Source of the DNA: Myrica gale | Taxonomy: Eukaryota; Streptophyta; Magnoliopsida; Fagales; Myricaceae | Direction: 5' to 3' | DNA: 64,000 nt | NCBI GenBank assembly: GCA_963930655.1 | Contig: OZ005607.1 | Coordinates: 19,542,374 to 19,606,373, forward strand | In this document: piece after piece, positions 46,110 through 58,157 of the stretch | Layout: every line of letters starts with the position of its first letter | Numbering within the stretch: position 1 is the stretch's first letter | The notes under the pieces: generated by a model | Database searches by the model: none | What the model was told of the DNA's origin: nothing | What the model saw: the letters and a program-made list of their open reading frames with translations, nothing else | Made by a program: the position numbers and the translations under genes

Positions 46110-48396
46110 ATTACACTAGGAAAGATTACAGAGTTTCATATGTCACATCAAAGTTCTACAATGCACTCATGTCAAACGGTAAAAGAATAAAAAAAAAACT
46201 AAAACTTATAAAGCAAAATATAAATCAAAACTGTTTTGAAAAAAAAATAGAACTTTAAATTCTAAAACAAAACATTGAGAATTTTAAAAAACTTAAAAAA
46301 ATAGGAAATTGGAATTAAAAAGTTTTAAAATAAATAAAATAATAAACGTTAAATTCTAACACAAAAAGTTGAAACATCGAATAAATAATTAAAAATTAAA
46401 TATCTTTTCTATTTATTTTTAAAAATTTATTTATAATCTGGTTTTTTCTATTTTTTTAAAATGTCAAATTTAATTTTTTTATTCATTTCTCTATTTATTT
46501 TTTTACATTTTTCCGTTTGAATTAACTAATATGAATTGATTAAATTAAAAAGGTATAGGTCGCAATAAAATGAAATTTAAACATAAAACGTAAATGGGGT
46601 CGTTACGAAATTTTCCCAAATAATTTCCTACAATACCAAAATTTTGTATTTTGGTTTTTTTTGTGTGGAGAATTTCTTGGGAATTGATTGATTTCTATTC
46701 CTATAACGCATAAAACTTGCCAAACAGAAAGTCTACATTGAAGATATATATATATAATATGTTCAAATTTAAAGCATTTGGTGGTATGTAAAGTATATTG
46801 TCGGCATAAAGAGGACCCACTGGGACATTGCTGATGTCGGACAAATTTATGACTTTTAATACTCAAGAGTCAGTCGACAGTTGAAGATTCCGTTTTTAAT
46901 TCCACGTACCTCATTCTCTTTCTCATCCCACTCAAACAGAATCACTTTACAAACGATATGTAACAAGCGATCTTGTTTTATAAAAAATTATAAAAGTTTT
47001 AATATTTTTGATAAAATTGTTAATATTTATTTAGATTGGAATTTTATAAGTTTTAAAAAATTTAAATATATTTAATTTTAATTAATTTTTTTATTAAAAA
47101 ATATATTAAAATTTGTGTGAAAAGTTGTTAAAGTTTGTGTAAAAGGTATTAATGTTTGTGTATAATTTTTAAAATTTTAAAAATTCATTATGTGAATTTT
47201 GTTGCAATCCAAACAGAGACGAGATAAAAAGGAAATCCAACAAATTCAACTAAGGTGATTGAATGTACCTTAATCATTGTTGATTTAGGCTCCCGTCTCA
47301 TTTCCATGTAAACTAATTCGGTACCTAAATGCAGTTGCTGGCTCATTTGTTTTATGGAGTTGTGGCTGTGAGTCATTGAGCTTCCTCAAGTTGGTTGAGT
47401 AGTTTAATGATTCGAAATTATCGTGGTCTCAAATCCATGGCAGGAATGCGACTCTAATACCAATTCTAATACCAAATAAAGGATTTTTTTTTTCTCTTCT
47501 TCGACGGATCGTTACTCCAACAAGACTTTCCACTGAAATTGGGTTCTTCAATATCCCTTAAAAGGAAAGGGTACAAAAGTTTTGGACACATCAAAGTCTA
47601 ATCGCGTTTCCATGTCCTTAACTTCATTGAAATTGATTTCCTACACGAACTAACTAGCAAGCACTAATTAGCTAATGATTCTCAATGTTCTATTCTCTCC
47701 AAGATAGTTGGTGGCATGGCATGAAAGTTTACCTTCCAGCTCTTGTTCGTTTGCAAAAGTATTTTAGAATACAATATGATTCAACAAAATTTACAAAACA
47801 GACATCCAAAATTTTAAAAAATTTATACAGACACCAATATCTTTTACACAATCTCTAATAACTTTTCACATAAACTCTAATATTTTTTTCAAAAAAAATT
47901 ATAACAAATATTCTCTCTTCATAGTTTTTCACCTACCTCTAATACTTTTTTATTATTAAACTTATAATAATTAAATCTACATAAATATTCACAATTTTAT
48001 CGAAATCTTAAAATTTTATAATTTTTTACAAACCGAACGGCTCATAAGAGAGTTGACTGTGTGTTTATGTCCCTTAAATTTTAAAAAAATAAATCTAAAA
48101 TCACCTATTATAACAACTTTGAACTCGACGCTTTGATCTGAATCTTTTTTCCTTTGTCGAATGACTACTACTTCCATGCAAAAGAATGGTATCTTGCTCT
48201 GTATGATATTATGCTACTTCATGTGGCCCCTTTAAGCCAGTAGTACTCTACTCCATGTTCTTCAAAATATAGTTGAATTGTCATGTGTCGAAACCATGCA
48301 AGTTGCATGGCTTCGCATGGCACTCAACCAGTGACAAGCAAAGGAGTGATCAGTGTCATAGCCAGTCACTCATGTTCATGACCAACCAATTTGTGT
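46110..48396. other. AT-rich intergenic stretch with decayed MITEs
   Basis: No gene. About 47090-47215 and, inverted, 47755-48040 contain 'aaatttgtgtgaaaagttgt'-like repeats related to the MITE core at 20.8 and 51.4 kb. Confidence 0.5.
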
Positions 48397-48487
48397 TGTT
48401 TTTCGCTAAAAGACCGCCGCTAACTAAAGGTACCACCTTTAGCGGCGTTTTTAGCGACCGCCTCTATAGACCTATTTTTTTGTAGTG
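48397..48487. mobile_element. CACTA transposon terminus
   Basis: Ends in TTTTTTTGTAGTG (48475-48487), i.e. CACTACAAAAAAA on minus, the hallmark terminus of CACTA elements. Just inside is a hairpin of GCTAAA/TTTAGC subterminal motifs around GGTACC (48406-48450). No opposite terminus was found nearby, so it is a solitary end or a very short derivative. Confidence 0.75.
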
Positions 48488-48554
48488 ATCATGTCAGTTT
48501 GTAAACGTGGCCATTGTGATATAAAAAAAGTGGATATAGACAAATTGAAATATC

Positions 48555-48780
48555 ATGGTGGTGTTTGAAAGTAAAAATTTTGGAGGCTGGAAATTTTGGG
48601 GTATTGGGGTTTGTGAAAAAATAAAGATATTTTATAGAATTTGATGAAAAAGTGAAGAGAGATAAGATTTAATTAAATATTATAATATTTATTTTATAGT
48701 TTGATGATGAGAGAAAGATTATTTTATAATTTTGTAGAAATTTTGAGGGGTGGAAATAAACATCCTCCACAACCAATTTA
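48555..48780. mobile_element. Decayed MITE of the 'gtgaagagag' family
   Basis: Contains 'aaattttggaggctgg' and 'gatgaaaaagtgaagagaga' with an inverse-like right end 'aaattttgaggggtgg'. Related to 34818-34992 and to the arms of the nested MULE at 52.6/53.0 kb. The ends are imprecise. Confidence 0.45.
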
Positions 48781-50152
48781 CACTGAAACAGAGCACATCA
48801 TTTTGCCTTTCGATTTGACTGTCGAGAGACGACTTCCATTATAAAGATAATCGACATTATTGAGTTGTGGTTGCTCCTCCATTGAGATTTGAAGGCACCA
48901 GTGAGAATTTTTGGCATATTCTAAGTAACAAAAGCTTGGAATTGCATTTTAAATCCCAAACTTTATTTCACTCCACCCTAAGTTCAACAAGTTGCTACAT
49001 AATTGCTGCATAAATCATATTCTACCTAATTGTTAATTTTTAATGTATAGAGTTGGCTCAGTTTCGTGAAAAGTGTGATGTAAAGAAACGTCGTCTTGGA
49101 TGAGTTTGATTAATAAATGACGCTTAAGTTGAAAGGATTAAAGAAGTGAAAAAATCTGGAAGTCACAGACCTGATAAAGTGGTTAAGTGTTGTTTGGGCT
49201 AGCTTAAGGCGAGCTTGAAGAAATTATGTTGTATTTTGGAGCTAGCCTGAGACTCAAGCCTGAACGTAGTATAAAATTAAGTGACTTATAGGTGTCATTT
49301 ACCCTGCCATATTAAAGGGATTTTTAAGTGGCTGGACATATAGACTTCGACGCAAAGAGTACAACAATATTCCAGAAATTGTTCGAAGACTTTTTGTTGA
49401 GAGATTTGTGAAGATTTGAGAAGGCTATGTTCTCGAAGATTTGAAGAATCAAGATTTTCGATGGTCTTCCTCTTTTGTGCTGAAAAAGAAAATTAATTAC
49501 CACAACAAAATCCTACAGTGACAGTGGGTAAACAATGGAGTTTCGGTGTTTAAAGTGAGAGAGAGATTCAAGGTTCTGATTCTACCGCTTGATGCGGGTT
49601 CTAGCGTGTCATTTGAATGACTTTCTTCGGAGCTTGTTAGGTAGCAAAGGTTTTGTGGTAAAAATAAGGTCACCAATTGTAAGTGATTCTCTCATTAGTG
49701 GATTGGTTAACCGACGGTGAGCCTGGATTGGTTTTTCCCTATTGAAGAAGTTCCTCAGAGGGTTTTCCACTTCGTAAACAATATCTTGTGTTCTTTGTGT
49801 TTGTGTGATTGTTTGTGTTTTTTTTCTCTCATATTTTCTTGTTCATTGATTAACTTTAGATAATTTCAAATCTTGGTTGGTTGCACGTGAATCTTGGTTC
49901 AAAAATTAGAACAAGATTATTTTGCACACCAAGTGTTTGTGATAAAGTGTAATAGTTCTTAGAATTGTTTAATTTGATTAAACTGGGTTATTTTTGTCTT
50001 TCTTTAAAACTGATTGATATCTTCTAAACTTAAAAGATTTATTTCTATTAACTATACGTGATATATTACACGTTGTCCATCTGAAGAGAGGATCAAAGAT
50101 ACTAACTAGATATATCATGTCTAAAATAACATTAAAATAGTTACAACACAAC
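48781..50152. other. Intergenic stretch with LTR-like sequence
   Basis: About 49660-49830 reads 'gattggttaaccgacggtga', 'gttcctcagagggttttcca', wording familiar from the transcribed part of plant copia LTRs. No ends, target duplication or coding region are visible, so it may be a truncated LTR. Confidence 0.4.
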
Positions 50153-51280
50153 TAGGGTTGTTCATCGGTACTGATAACCGCTCCCGCTTAATAGCAGCAG
50201 TAGTGGTGAAAGTGGTTCACCGCCAACACCGTAATCTTTTTTTTTTTAAAAAAAGTAAAAGCTAGGGAGAAGAGAGAGAGGTGCGGGGGAGAGAGATAGA
50301 GAAAAGAGAGAGGGAGTCAGAGAGAGAAAGGAGGAGAGAGAGAGGTTATGTGGAGAGAGATAAAGAGGTGAGAGAGAGGGAAAGAGAGACAAAGAGGGGG
50401 AAGAGAGAGGTGAAATGTGAAAGAGAGGAGAGGGAGAGAAAGAGAAAAGAGAGATAGAAGATAGAGAGGTGTTGGATAAAGAGAGATAGAGAGGTGAGAG
50501 AGAGGGAGAGAGAGACAAAGAGGGAGAGAGAGAGGTGAAACGTGAAAGAGAGGTGAAAGAGGGGGAGAGAGAGAGAGGGGTAGTGGGAGAAAGATAGAGT
50601 TGGAAAATTCAATTTCTAACAAATTCTCTCCTTATCATTTATAAGACTAAATTTCCTAACAAAATAACAATTTCCAAATGTAAAGAGAGAATTGGGTAAT
50701 TCAAATTCAAATTCAAAGGGAAATAAAATCTTATTAATATATTTGGTAACTCATTAAAGACATTTTATTTTGTAATGAATCATAATAAATTTGGAACTGT
50801 AGACATTTTATTTGGTAATTGATCTAGAGATATATAAGACACTAGTTTTGTAGATGATTTTTAAATCATTTAGGTAATTTTTAAATTTTTCTATTAGGTA
50901 TTTTTTCTCCCTCTCTCTACTCCTCACTTTCCTATCTCTCTCTCTAGCATCTCTCTCACGAGTCAGTTCCTCTTCCTCTCGCATTTTTCTTCTCTCACAT
51001 CTCTCTCCCTCCCGCACCTCTCTCTCACTCTCTCTCTGCCTCTCGTACCTCTCTCAATCTCTTTCTCCTTGTCCCTCTCTCTCTCTCTCTTCTCGTCAGA
51101 CAGTTGCGAGTTCTCTCTCTCTCTTTGTGGCCGGTTAATCGCTTCGGCATTGGTATAACCGGCATCGTTAAGCACCGGTCATCGGTATAACCGGTGCCGG
51201 GGGCGGTTGGGGTTTTAGGGACACCGCCTAAAGGTGGTGGCGGTGGGGGCATAACCACCATCGCCATAAACACATCTCAA
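50153..51280. mobile_element. hAT-like end with opposing purine and pyrimidine tracts
   Basis: Starts TAGGGTTGTTCATCGGTACTG, as in hAT-type termini, and has GGTTATACCG/ACCGG-type subterminal motifs at both edges (50170-50235 and 51130-51260). A GA-rich tract (about 50259-50590) and a CT-rich tract (about 50907-51125) face each other and could pair as a long imperfect hairpin. I cannot find a matching right terminus, so the class is tentative. The long open frames here are low-complexity artefacts. Confidence 0.45.
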
Positions 51281-51354
51281 ACAAAATTTACATGTTTATA
51301 GTTTAATTCTTACTGCTTGCTAGTAAGCTTTTAACTAAGCCTATGGTTCAATAT

Positions 51355-51545
51355 TTAAAAAAAAAAATCTTACAACTATTTTTTCACTAATTTCAATACC
51401 TTTTTACAAACTTCAACAACTTTTTTACAAATTTCAATAACTTTTTACAAATTTCAATACCTTTTTATAAATTCCGACAACCCTTTCACTAATCCCAACA
51501 AATCTACATTACCTTCAATAAGAATTCTTGCCTATCCAAATTCAG
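51355..51545. mobile_element. Decayed MITE, inverse of the 20.8-kb element
   Basis: Five or so degenerate repeats of 'cttttttacaaatttcaata', the reverse complement of the repeats in 20792-21034. Confidence 0.5.
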
Positions 51546-51865
51546 CCTAAATTAATACTTAGGTCGTAGGCTTGGTAGTGTGTCTCCCAACATATAAATC
51601 GGGTGCAATAAATTTCCCTCCTAAATTATATATAAAAAATATTTTAAGTTTAATTTTTAATTTTTTTTGTAGAAACTAGGCAACATTCAAACGAAGGCCA
51701 CATCTACCATTCATTTTTACAATTTATATACCACAACCTACCAATATGATTGCATTCTGTATCGTAAGTTTAGATTTCACATTTAAAGTGAATATAAAAG
51801 CGGGATACATGAAATAATCTTACTGGTCAAATTTCAATATAATATGTGAAAGTATAAATTTATTA

Positions 51866-51959
51866 GAGAAATGCTAGGCGTCCCGAAGTTTTTCCCGAAT
51901 CCGTCTCGAATGCTGACGTGGCCACGTTTTTAAAGAGAAATCCATGCGTTCCTTTAAAT
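51866..51959 (+). repeat. MULE left terminal inverted repeat
   Basis: Shares with the right end the core 'tttttaaagagaaatccatg' and the GTGGCCAC palindrome just outside it; weaker similarity continues to about 51985. Promoters of MULE genes usually lie in such TIRs. Confidence 0.9.
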
Positions 51960-52256
51960 CTCGATTGCATGACCGGGTTGACATAAAGGACGGGTTAGCA
52001 TTAGACCGCTGAAGCTCTCCTCATTTCACGCCCGAACCAAACCCTCCTCATTTCACGCACGACCGCCTCTCCTCTCATTTCTCTGCAATTAGAGGAAGAG
52101 GGACTGCTAGAGAGAGAGAGAGAGAGATTTAAAGCAGGGGAGGTATTTTTACTAGTATTAGTTTTATGGCTGGTATTTTTCCTCTTAAATTTCTGTCTAT
52201 GTATTGTTTATGGCTGCAATTAGTTTTATGGTTGGTATTAGTTGTAGGAGTATTTT

Positions 52257-53347
52257 GGGAAAATGACATTTTAGTCCTTGCGTTTTCATCACTTTTATTT
52301 TTTAGTCCTTGAATTTAATTTTTTCAGATTTTAGTCCTTTGGTTTTCATTTTTTGACAAAATAGTTCTTTCGTCAGAGTTCCGTCTCTTTCCCTAAAGGA
52401 AAGGCCACATTAGCAGCTGATGTGGTAAGGAAATTGACATTTTAGTCATTGGGTTTTACCACTTTTATTTTTTAGTCCTTGGGTTTAATTGGTTCAAATT
52501 TTAGTCATTGAATTTACATTTTTTGATGAAATGACCATTCTGTCAAGGATTACTGTTGAAATAATTATTTGATTGTTAAAATTTTGGGGTGTTTAAAATT
52601 TTAGGGGTGCTGGAGTTGGTAAAAAAGTGAAGAGAGAGATTATTTGAATGCATTTTTTAGATTTATTTGAAGTGAAAAATGATGATTTATTAGGGTCAAA
52701 ATTTTGACTCTTAAACACCATGTTAGCATCTGTTATTTATTCAAAGCACCATTGAGACATGATGTGTTCTATTGAGTGTCAGAAAGAATGTGGCCCTAAA
52801 CACCATGTTAGCATCTGTTATTTATTCAAAGCATCATTGAGACATTATGTGTTCTATTGAGTGTCAGAAAGAATGTGGCCCCAAAATTCTTTTTCTTCCC
52901 ATCAAATCATCATTTTTCACTTCAAATAAATCTAAAAAATTCATTCAAATAATCTCTCTCTTCACTATTTCACCAACTCTAACATCCTAAAATTTTAAAC
53001 ACCCCAAAATTTTAACAATAAAATAATTATTTGAACAGTTATCCTTGACAGAAGGGTCATTTCGTCAAAAAATGTAAACTCAAGAACTAAAATTTGAAAA
53101 AATTAAACCCAAGGACTAAAAAATAAAAGGGGTAAAACCCAAGGACTAAAATGTCAATTTTCCTTACCACAACAGTGCTGAGTTGTCAGCTGATGTGGCG
53201 TTTCCGTTAGGGAAAGAGACGGAACCCTGACGGAAGGACTATTTCGTCAAAAAATGAAAACCAAAGGACTAAAATCTGAAAAAATTAAATTCAAGGACTA
53301 AAAAATAAAAATGGTGAAAACCTAAGGACTAAAATGACAATTTCTCG
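52257..53347. mobile_element. Nested foldback MULE derivative
   Basis: 1091 bp flanked by a perfect 9-bp target duplication GAGTATTTT (52248-52256 and 53348-53356). The arms (about 52257-52700 and 52890-53347) are inverted copies at roughly nine in ten bases, separated by a short spacer. They include 'ttttagtccttgaatttaat' and 'gttccgtctctttcccta'. The spacer has two direct 85-bp repeats (52712-52796, 52797-52881). No coding region. A transcript across it would fold into a hairpin of about 440 bp. Confidence 0.92.
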
Positions 53348-54262
53348 AGTATTTTTATGAAGCTAAAAATTGGTTCGATTGTGTCTGAAGCTAAAAAAAA
53401 TTTCAGCCATGGCTTGGGAAAAAAATAAGAAAAAGAAGACTAAAAGGAAAATGAGAAAACAGTTGTGAATAATGAGTGAAGTTGAATATGTGATAGCATA
53501 AAATCAGTCATTCGAATGATTACTGGAATTCGGTTGAGTTCGATTTTATGTAGACTTCTTTATTTAGTGTAGTTACAGCCAACAAATAAATTGGCATGTC
53601 CTATGCAAAACAATTTTATCTTGGAACCATGTCGGTTTTGAGTTGAGAACTTTAGCATATATGATTATATTTAACTTTTCCTTTATGAAACTTAAGTGGA
53701 TATTGACACCATACTAATTTTATTCAGCTTCCAATTATTGGTGGCTGAATTTTTATAATTCAATTTTGGGACCTTAGCTACTTTGTAAGTGTAAAAAATG
53801 AAGTACATGACATTCTTTACTTTTAGGTAGATTTTTTATTTAAGTTGCTCATTTGCTTATATCAAACAGGGTTAAAAAAAATTATAGTGGAACAAAATAT
53901 CTGTTGTATGTTAATCTTTGAGCAATTGGTTGTTTTCTAAGTGAATGCAATGTATCTTATGCTTTTGTTAATTGGTTATTTGATAATTTCTGTACTTGTA
54001 TTTCCAACTTATGGAGTAAAATTCTGTGGCTGCAATCCGACACATTTCTTTTATGTCATTGTGATATAATATTTAATTGCTTGTTCAACACAATTCAAGG
54101 CAGCATCCTCTTTTAATTTTTCAGGGAAAAGCCTACAGAGACTGACCGATAAAGTGCAGGTTAGGGTATTTTGTTTCTTCCTTTCTTCTCTCAAGTCATC
54201 GCTTATAGTCCTTCTAACAGCTTACTTTGCCATCAAACTAATACCAGCTTATGTTATTATAA

Positions 54263-56648
54263 ATGGACTGTTCAAGTTCACGTTTGGAGAATGAGAGAGA
54301 AATTGAATCCGAATATAACGACAATGATGTTACCGACGAAGATAACCCTGAAATTGTTTAGGCTTGTGGCTTTGATAATTTTGCGTCAAATTATTTTTCT
54401 TTGACCCAAGTATGGCTTCGAAAATTGCATTTCTTATTAATTTTTTTTTAATTTAATTTAGAGTTGGATGATGAAGAAGACGGGGATGATAAAACAACTA
54501 ATGCTATGGTATCCGAGATGATAAATGAGGTTGAGAAAATTGAAGAACCTAAAATATCAATGTTCTTTGATTCGGCGGATGAAGTTTTCCTCTACTACGT
54601 AAAGTATGCTAAGCAAGAGGGGTTTGTAGTGGTAAAAAGAGGCAACAGAAGAAGTGAGGGGGTTCTCGCCCACGTAACTTATACATATATTCGTGAAGGC
54701 AAACAAAGAAAAGCCAAAACTGATGTTGTGCCAACAACAATTAAAACGAATTGCCCAGTCATGATTTGTGCAGTGTTACGTGCCACTAGACAATGGATGT
54801 TGAAAAGGTTGTGATTGAACGTAACCATAGTCTAAGCCCATGCAAAGCAAGGTTAATGAAATGTCATAGGCAAATAGAAGCTTTTGTGAAAAGAAGGCTA
54901 GATATAAACGACAGAGCTGGAATCCGTGCAAATAAGAATTTTGGATCTCTTGTTGTTGAAATGAGGGGTATGAAAATCTCTCCTTCGGAGAGAAAGATTG
55001 TCAAAATTTTATTAACAAGGCAAGAGAGCTTTGGCTGGGTAAAGGAGGTGGTCAAGCACTTAGAGACTATTTTAGTAGAATGCAAAAGAAAAATCATGGC
55101 TTCTACTATGTGATGGACATGGATGACGATTGTCGGTTGCAAAATGTTTTTTAGACTGATGCACGAAGTAGAGCAGCATATGAATATTTTGGGATTGTCA
55201 TTTCATTTGACACGACGTACTTGACCAATAGATATGACATGTCATTCACTCCTTTTGTAGATGTGAATCACCACGGTCAGTCAATGCTTTTTGGGGCAGC
55301 ACTTATATCAAATGAGGATACAGACACCTCTGCTTAGTTGTTTGAAACCTGGTTGGGTTGTATGAATGGTAAAGCTCCAGGTGCAATCTTAACTGATCAG
55401 GCTAAGGCCACGAAGAATGCAATTGAAATAGTTTTCGGCAACACGACACGACATAGATATTGTTTGTGGCACATTATGAGAAAACTACCTGAAAAGTTCG
55501 CAGCAAGTCCTGATTTCCATGGTATTAAGGTTGCCTTGAATAATTGTGTGTATGAATCTGAAACATGTGAACAGTTCGAGGAAAATTGGAAATTTCTAAT
55601 TGAGACTTACCAATTAGGAGATAATACATGGTTGGGTGGGTTATACGATGAGAAGACCTTTTGAGTGCCGGCATATGTGAAAGATACATTTTGGGCGGGA
55701 ATGAATACAACTCAGCGAAGTGAAAGTATGAATGCATTTTTTTATGGCTATGTGCACTCACATACCACACTGAAGGAATTAGTCGATCAATTTGACAGTG
55801 CATTGCGGAAAATGGTTGAAAAGGAGACAAATGCTGATTTTGATTCCTTCAATCGCATAATTCCGTGTTTAAGTCCCTTTCCTTTGGAGGAGAGCTTTCA
55901 AGATGTGTATACCAATGCGAAGTTCAAAGAAGTTCATGAGGAGTTTCGGAAAGTTATGCAGTGTAATCATTATTGTCTTAAAGTATAAGATGCAATTTCT
56001 ACTTACGAAGTGATTCAACTAGGGGTTGTAAACAAAAATATAAAGGAAAAATCCTATTGTCTTTACTACAATGATGAAGAAAGAGAGGTGAAGTGCACCT
56101 GTGCGTTGTTTAAAACGAGAGGTATCTTGTGTTGTTATGCCATTTTTGTGCTACTATCAAAGAAAGTTGTAAAGTTGCAATGGAAATATTATCTTGCGAG
56201 ATGGAGGAAGGACATAAGGTGACATTACACTTTTATTAAAAATAGTTACGATGCTTTTCACGGTGACCCTAATGACGAAAGATATGACCGCATGTGCAAA
56301 AAGTTAATGAATTAACGTCGATCACATCAATGGACGTGGACAAATACGAAAAGGTGATGGGAAATGTTGAGCAGTTGATAGATGAATTTCGTGCACTTCA
56401 GCCCAGTAGTGGCTTCCACCAACCTGCTGTCGCAATTGCATCTTCTGGATGTCACCAGTCCATTCAAAGTAATGATGTTTCGGCGACGCAAAATAATATG
56501 GTCCTTAGTCCTGTTAAGGTTACAAGGAAAGGGAGACAAGGTCATCAAGAATGGTGTCTGCAGTGGAAAAGGCGGTGAAGAAGTCACAACGAAAAGGGCC
56601 AAATCCAACGATTGAGACAGAAGCCGAACCAAATAGCCGAAAAAAAAG
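54263..56648 (+). pseudogene. FAR1/FRS-type MULE transposase, inactivated
   Basis: A possible short first exon (54263-54355, acidic) precedes the main body from 54464. Order: FAR1 DNA-binding domain (DEVFLYYVKYAKQEGFVVV, then NCPVMI..., VIERNHSLSP), MULE catalytic domain (FDTTYLTNRYDM, VNHHGQSMLFGAALI, ILTDQ, RHRYCLWHIM), and SWIM zinc finger (CTCALFKTRGILCCYAIF, where the usual final CRH is CCY). Lesions: stops at 55152 and 55335 (TAG for Trp), 55662 (TGA for Trp), 55986 (TAA) and 56220 (TGA), and frameshifts near 54800, 55070, 56290 and 56540. It lies inside a MULE with intact TIRs, so it is the element's transposase rather than a host FRS gene. It cannot make active protein. Confidence 0.9.
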
Positions 56649-58157
56649 GTTGCAAACACAATTTTCTGCCCCTTGTTTTCTCTTGCGTTTGGCTAGACAC
56701 TCATTTACCTAACCATGAGTTTTGTTTTGTAGGGCTTATAGCAACGCAAGATCAATCAAACGTCACTCAAGCCCCGATGCCACTGTGTGTTCTTGAAAAT
56801 TAGCCAGGTCATAGTACGAGTACTCAGGTACATACATAAATCCTTTAAAGACAAGTGTCGCACTTCACTTGTTTTTCTTTTAAATTATTTTCCAACGTTG
56901 GTTGTCACATGTGTGTATTAGGTTGTGGTGTCAGTTGATGTAACAATGGAGTTGGCAAACTTGGTACTTCAATACAATTTTGAAAAAGCTTTCAATGTAG
57001 CCCTCCAAAGTAATGATATGTCCATTGTATCATGGTTCCTCTCAACGATAATTTTTTCTCATTTAATATTATCCACAAACATATTTGTTGATGGCTTATG
57101 CATTCATTTACCTTCAACTCGCTATTTTTATCAAGGTTGATCTACGGTGGGTGGTGTGGTCAGTTCCTCTCCCTGTGAGTCGAAGAGTACTGTTGAACCT
57201 CCTGTGGCAGTTAGCCTGTGATCTGAGGAACAACTCACCACAAAAACTAGATTGGATGACTGTCGTAGTCAATTTCATGATTCCAACCGACCCGGGAATT
57301 GGATGACTGTCGCGGTCAATTTCGCGGTCAAGTTTATGCCCTACTCAACCATCATTCCACATCGCGTACAATTACTACTGGCGAGATATCAAGTATTCAT
57401 CTTTGTTGCATGCCATCAATTTTGTGCTCATGGTGCTTGGTTGACTGATGACTTACTCTTCAAAATAGTCGCTTTGTACTTTACTCATTGTCAATGTATT
57501 TTTATTGTTAAGTTTCTCATGACAATTTGTGGTTCAATGGGTGGGAGTGGAAACTTGCTATTTATTTAACGTGTTCATCATCGTAGTATTTACTACTTAC
57601 TAAAACTTGGTGGTAAATTCTCATTGTGGGCCTTAGAGCCAATAATAGCTTAGCTCGAATCTCTTCCACAGGCTCACCATTTTTTTAATTTTTGGAAAAA
57701 AATCAAATTCCAAAACATAAGAAAATTTTGCATCTTCTTAATGTTTGAAATATCCAATTGATAATATTTTACAATTAAACCAAAATAGCACATAATTTAT
57801 GCAGGACAGGACAACAGAAATAGCACATAAATTACATGTTTCAGAGTATCATCAGTAAAGATAAATTCGGTCCATCTAGGCAGGACAAAAAGGTGCAACT
57901 AAAACAATCACAAAAAGGCAATACTCTGCATTAATGACAAACTGCTTAAGCAGCAGCAACACTTTTCCCTTTCTTCCTCTGGAGCTTCTTCATATAGAAC
58001 TCCAACACACAACTGCATAGATCACAAGTGCACAAATCAGCATTTCTACCAGCACACAAGTGCAAAGATCAGCATTTCATGCAATGGACATCTAATCCTA
58101 ACAAGTATACAATATTACAAAATAAAATCTGACCAAACAAAAGGACGTTATTTGATA
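56649..58157. other. Region between the two convergent MULE genes
   Basis: Possible 3' exons of the transposase near 56733-56830 and 56923-57030 (frame uncertain), then non-coding sequence with a short direct repeat 'ggatgactgtcg' (57255 and 57302), and the presumed 3' untranslated region of the GRF gene. Confidence 0.45.

Noticed and set aside
45866-46258. 130-codon open frame
   Set aside because: It runs across the TRIM interior, its right LTR and flanking DNA; no family similarity.
50246-50622. Minus-strand open frames rich in Ser/Leu/Pro
   Set aside because: They are translations of the GA/CT low-complexity tract, open in several frames at once.
54464-56640. Host FRS (FAR1-related) transcription factor gene
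   Set aside because: It lies within intact MULE TIRs and a 9-bp target duplication and carries many stops, so it is the element's own transposase.
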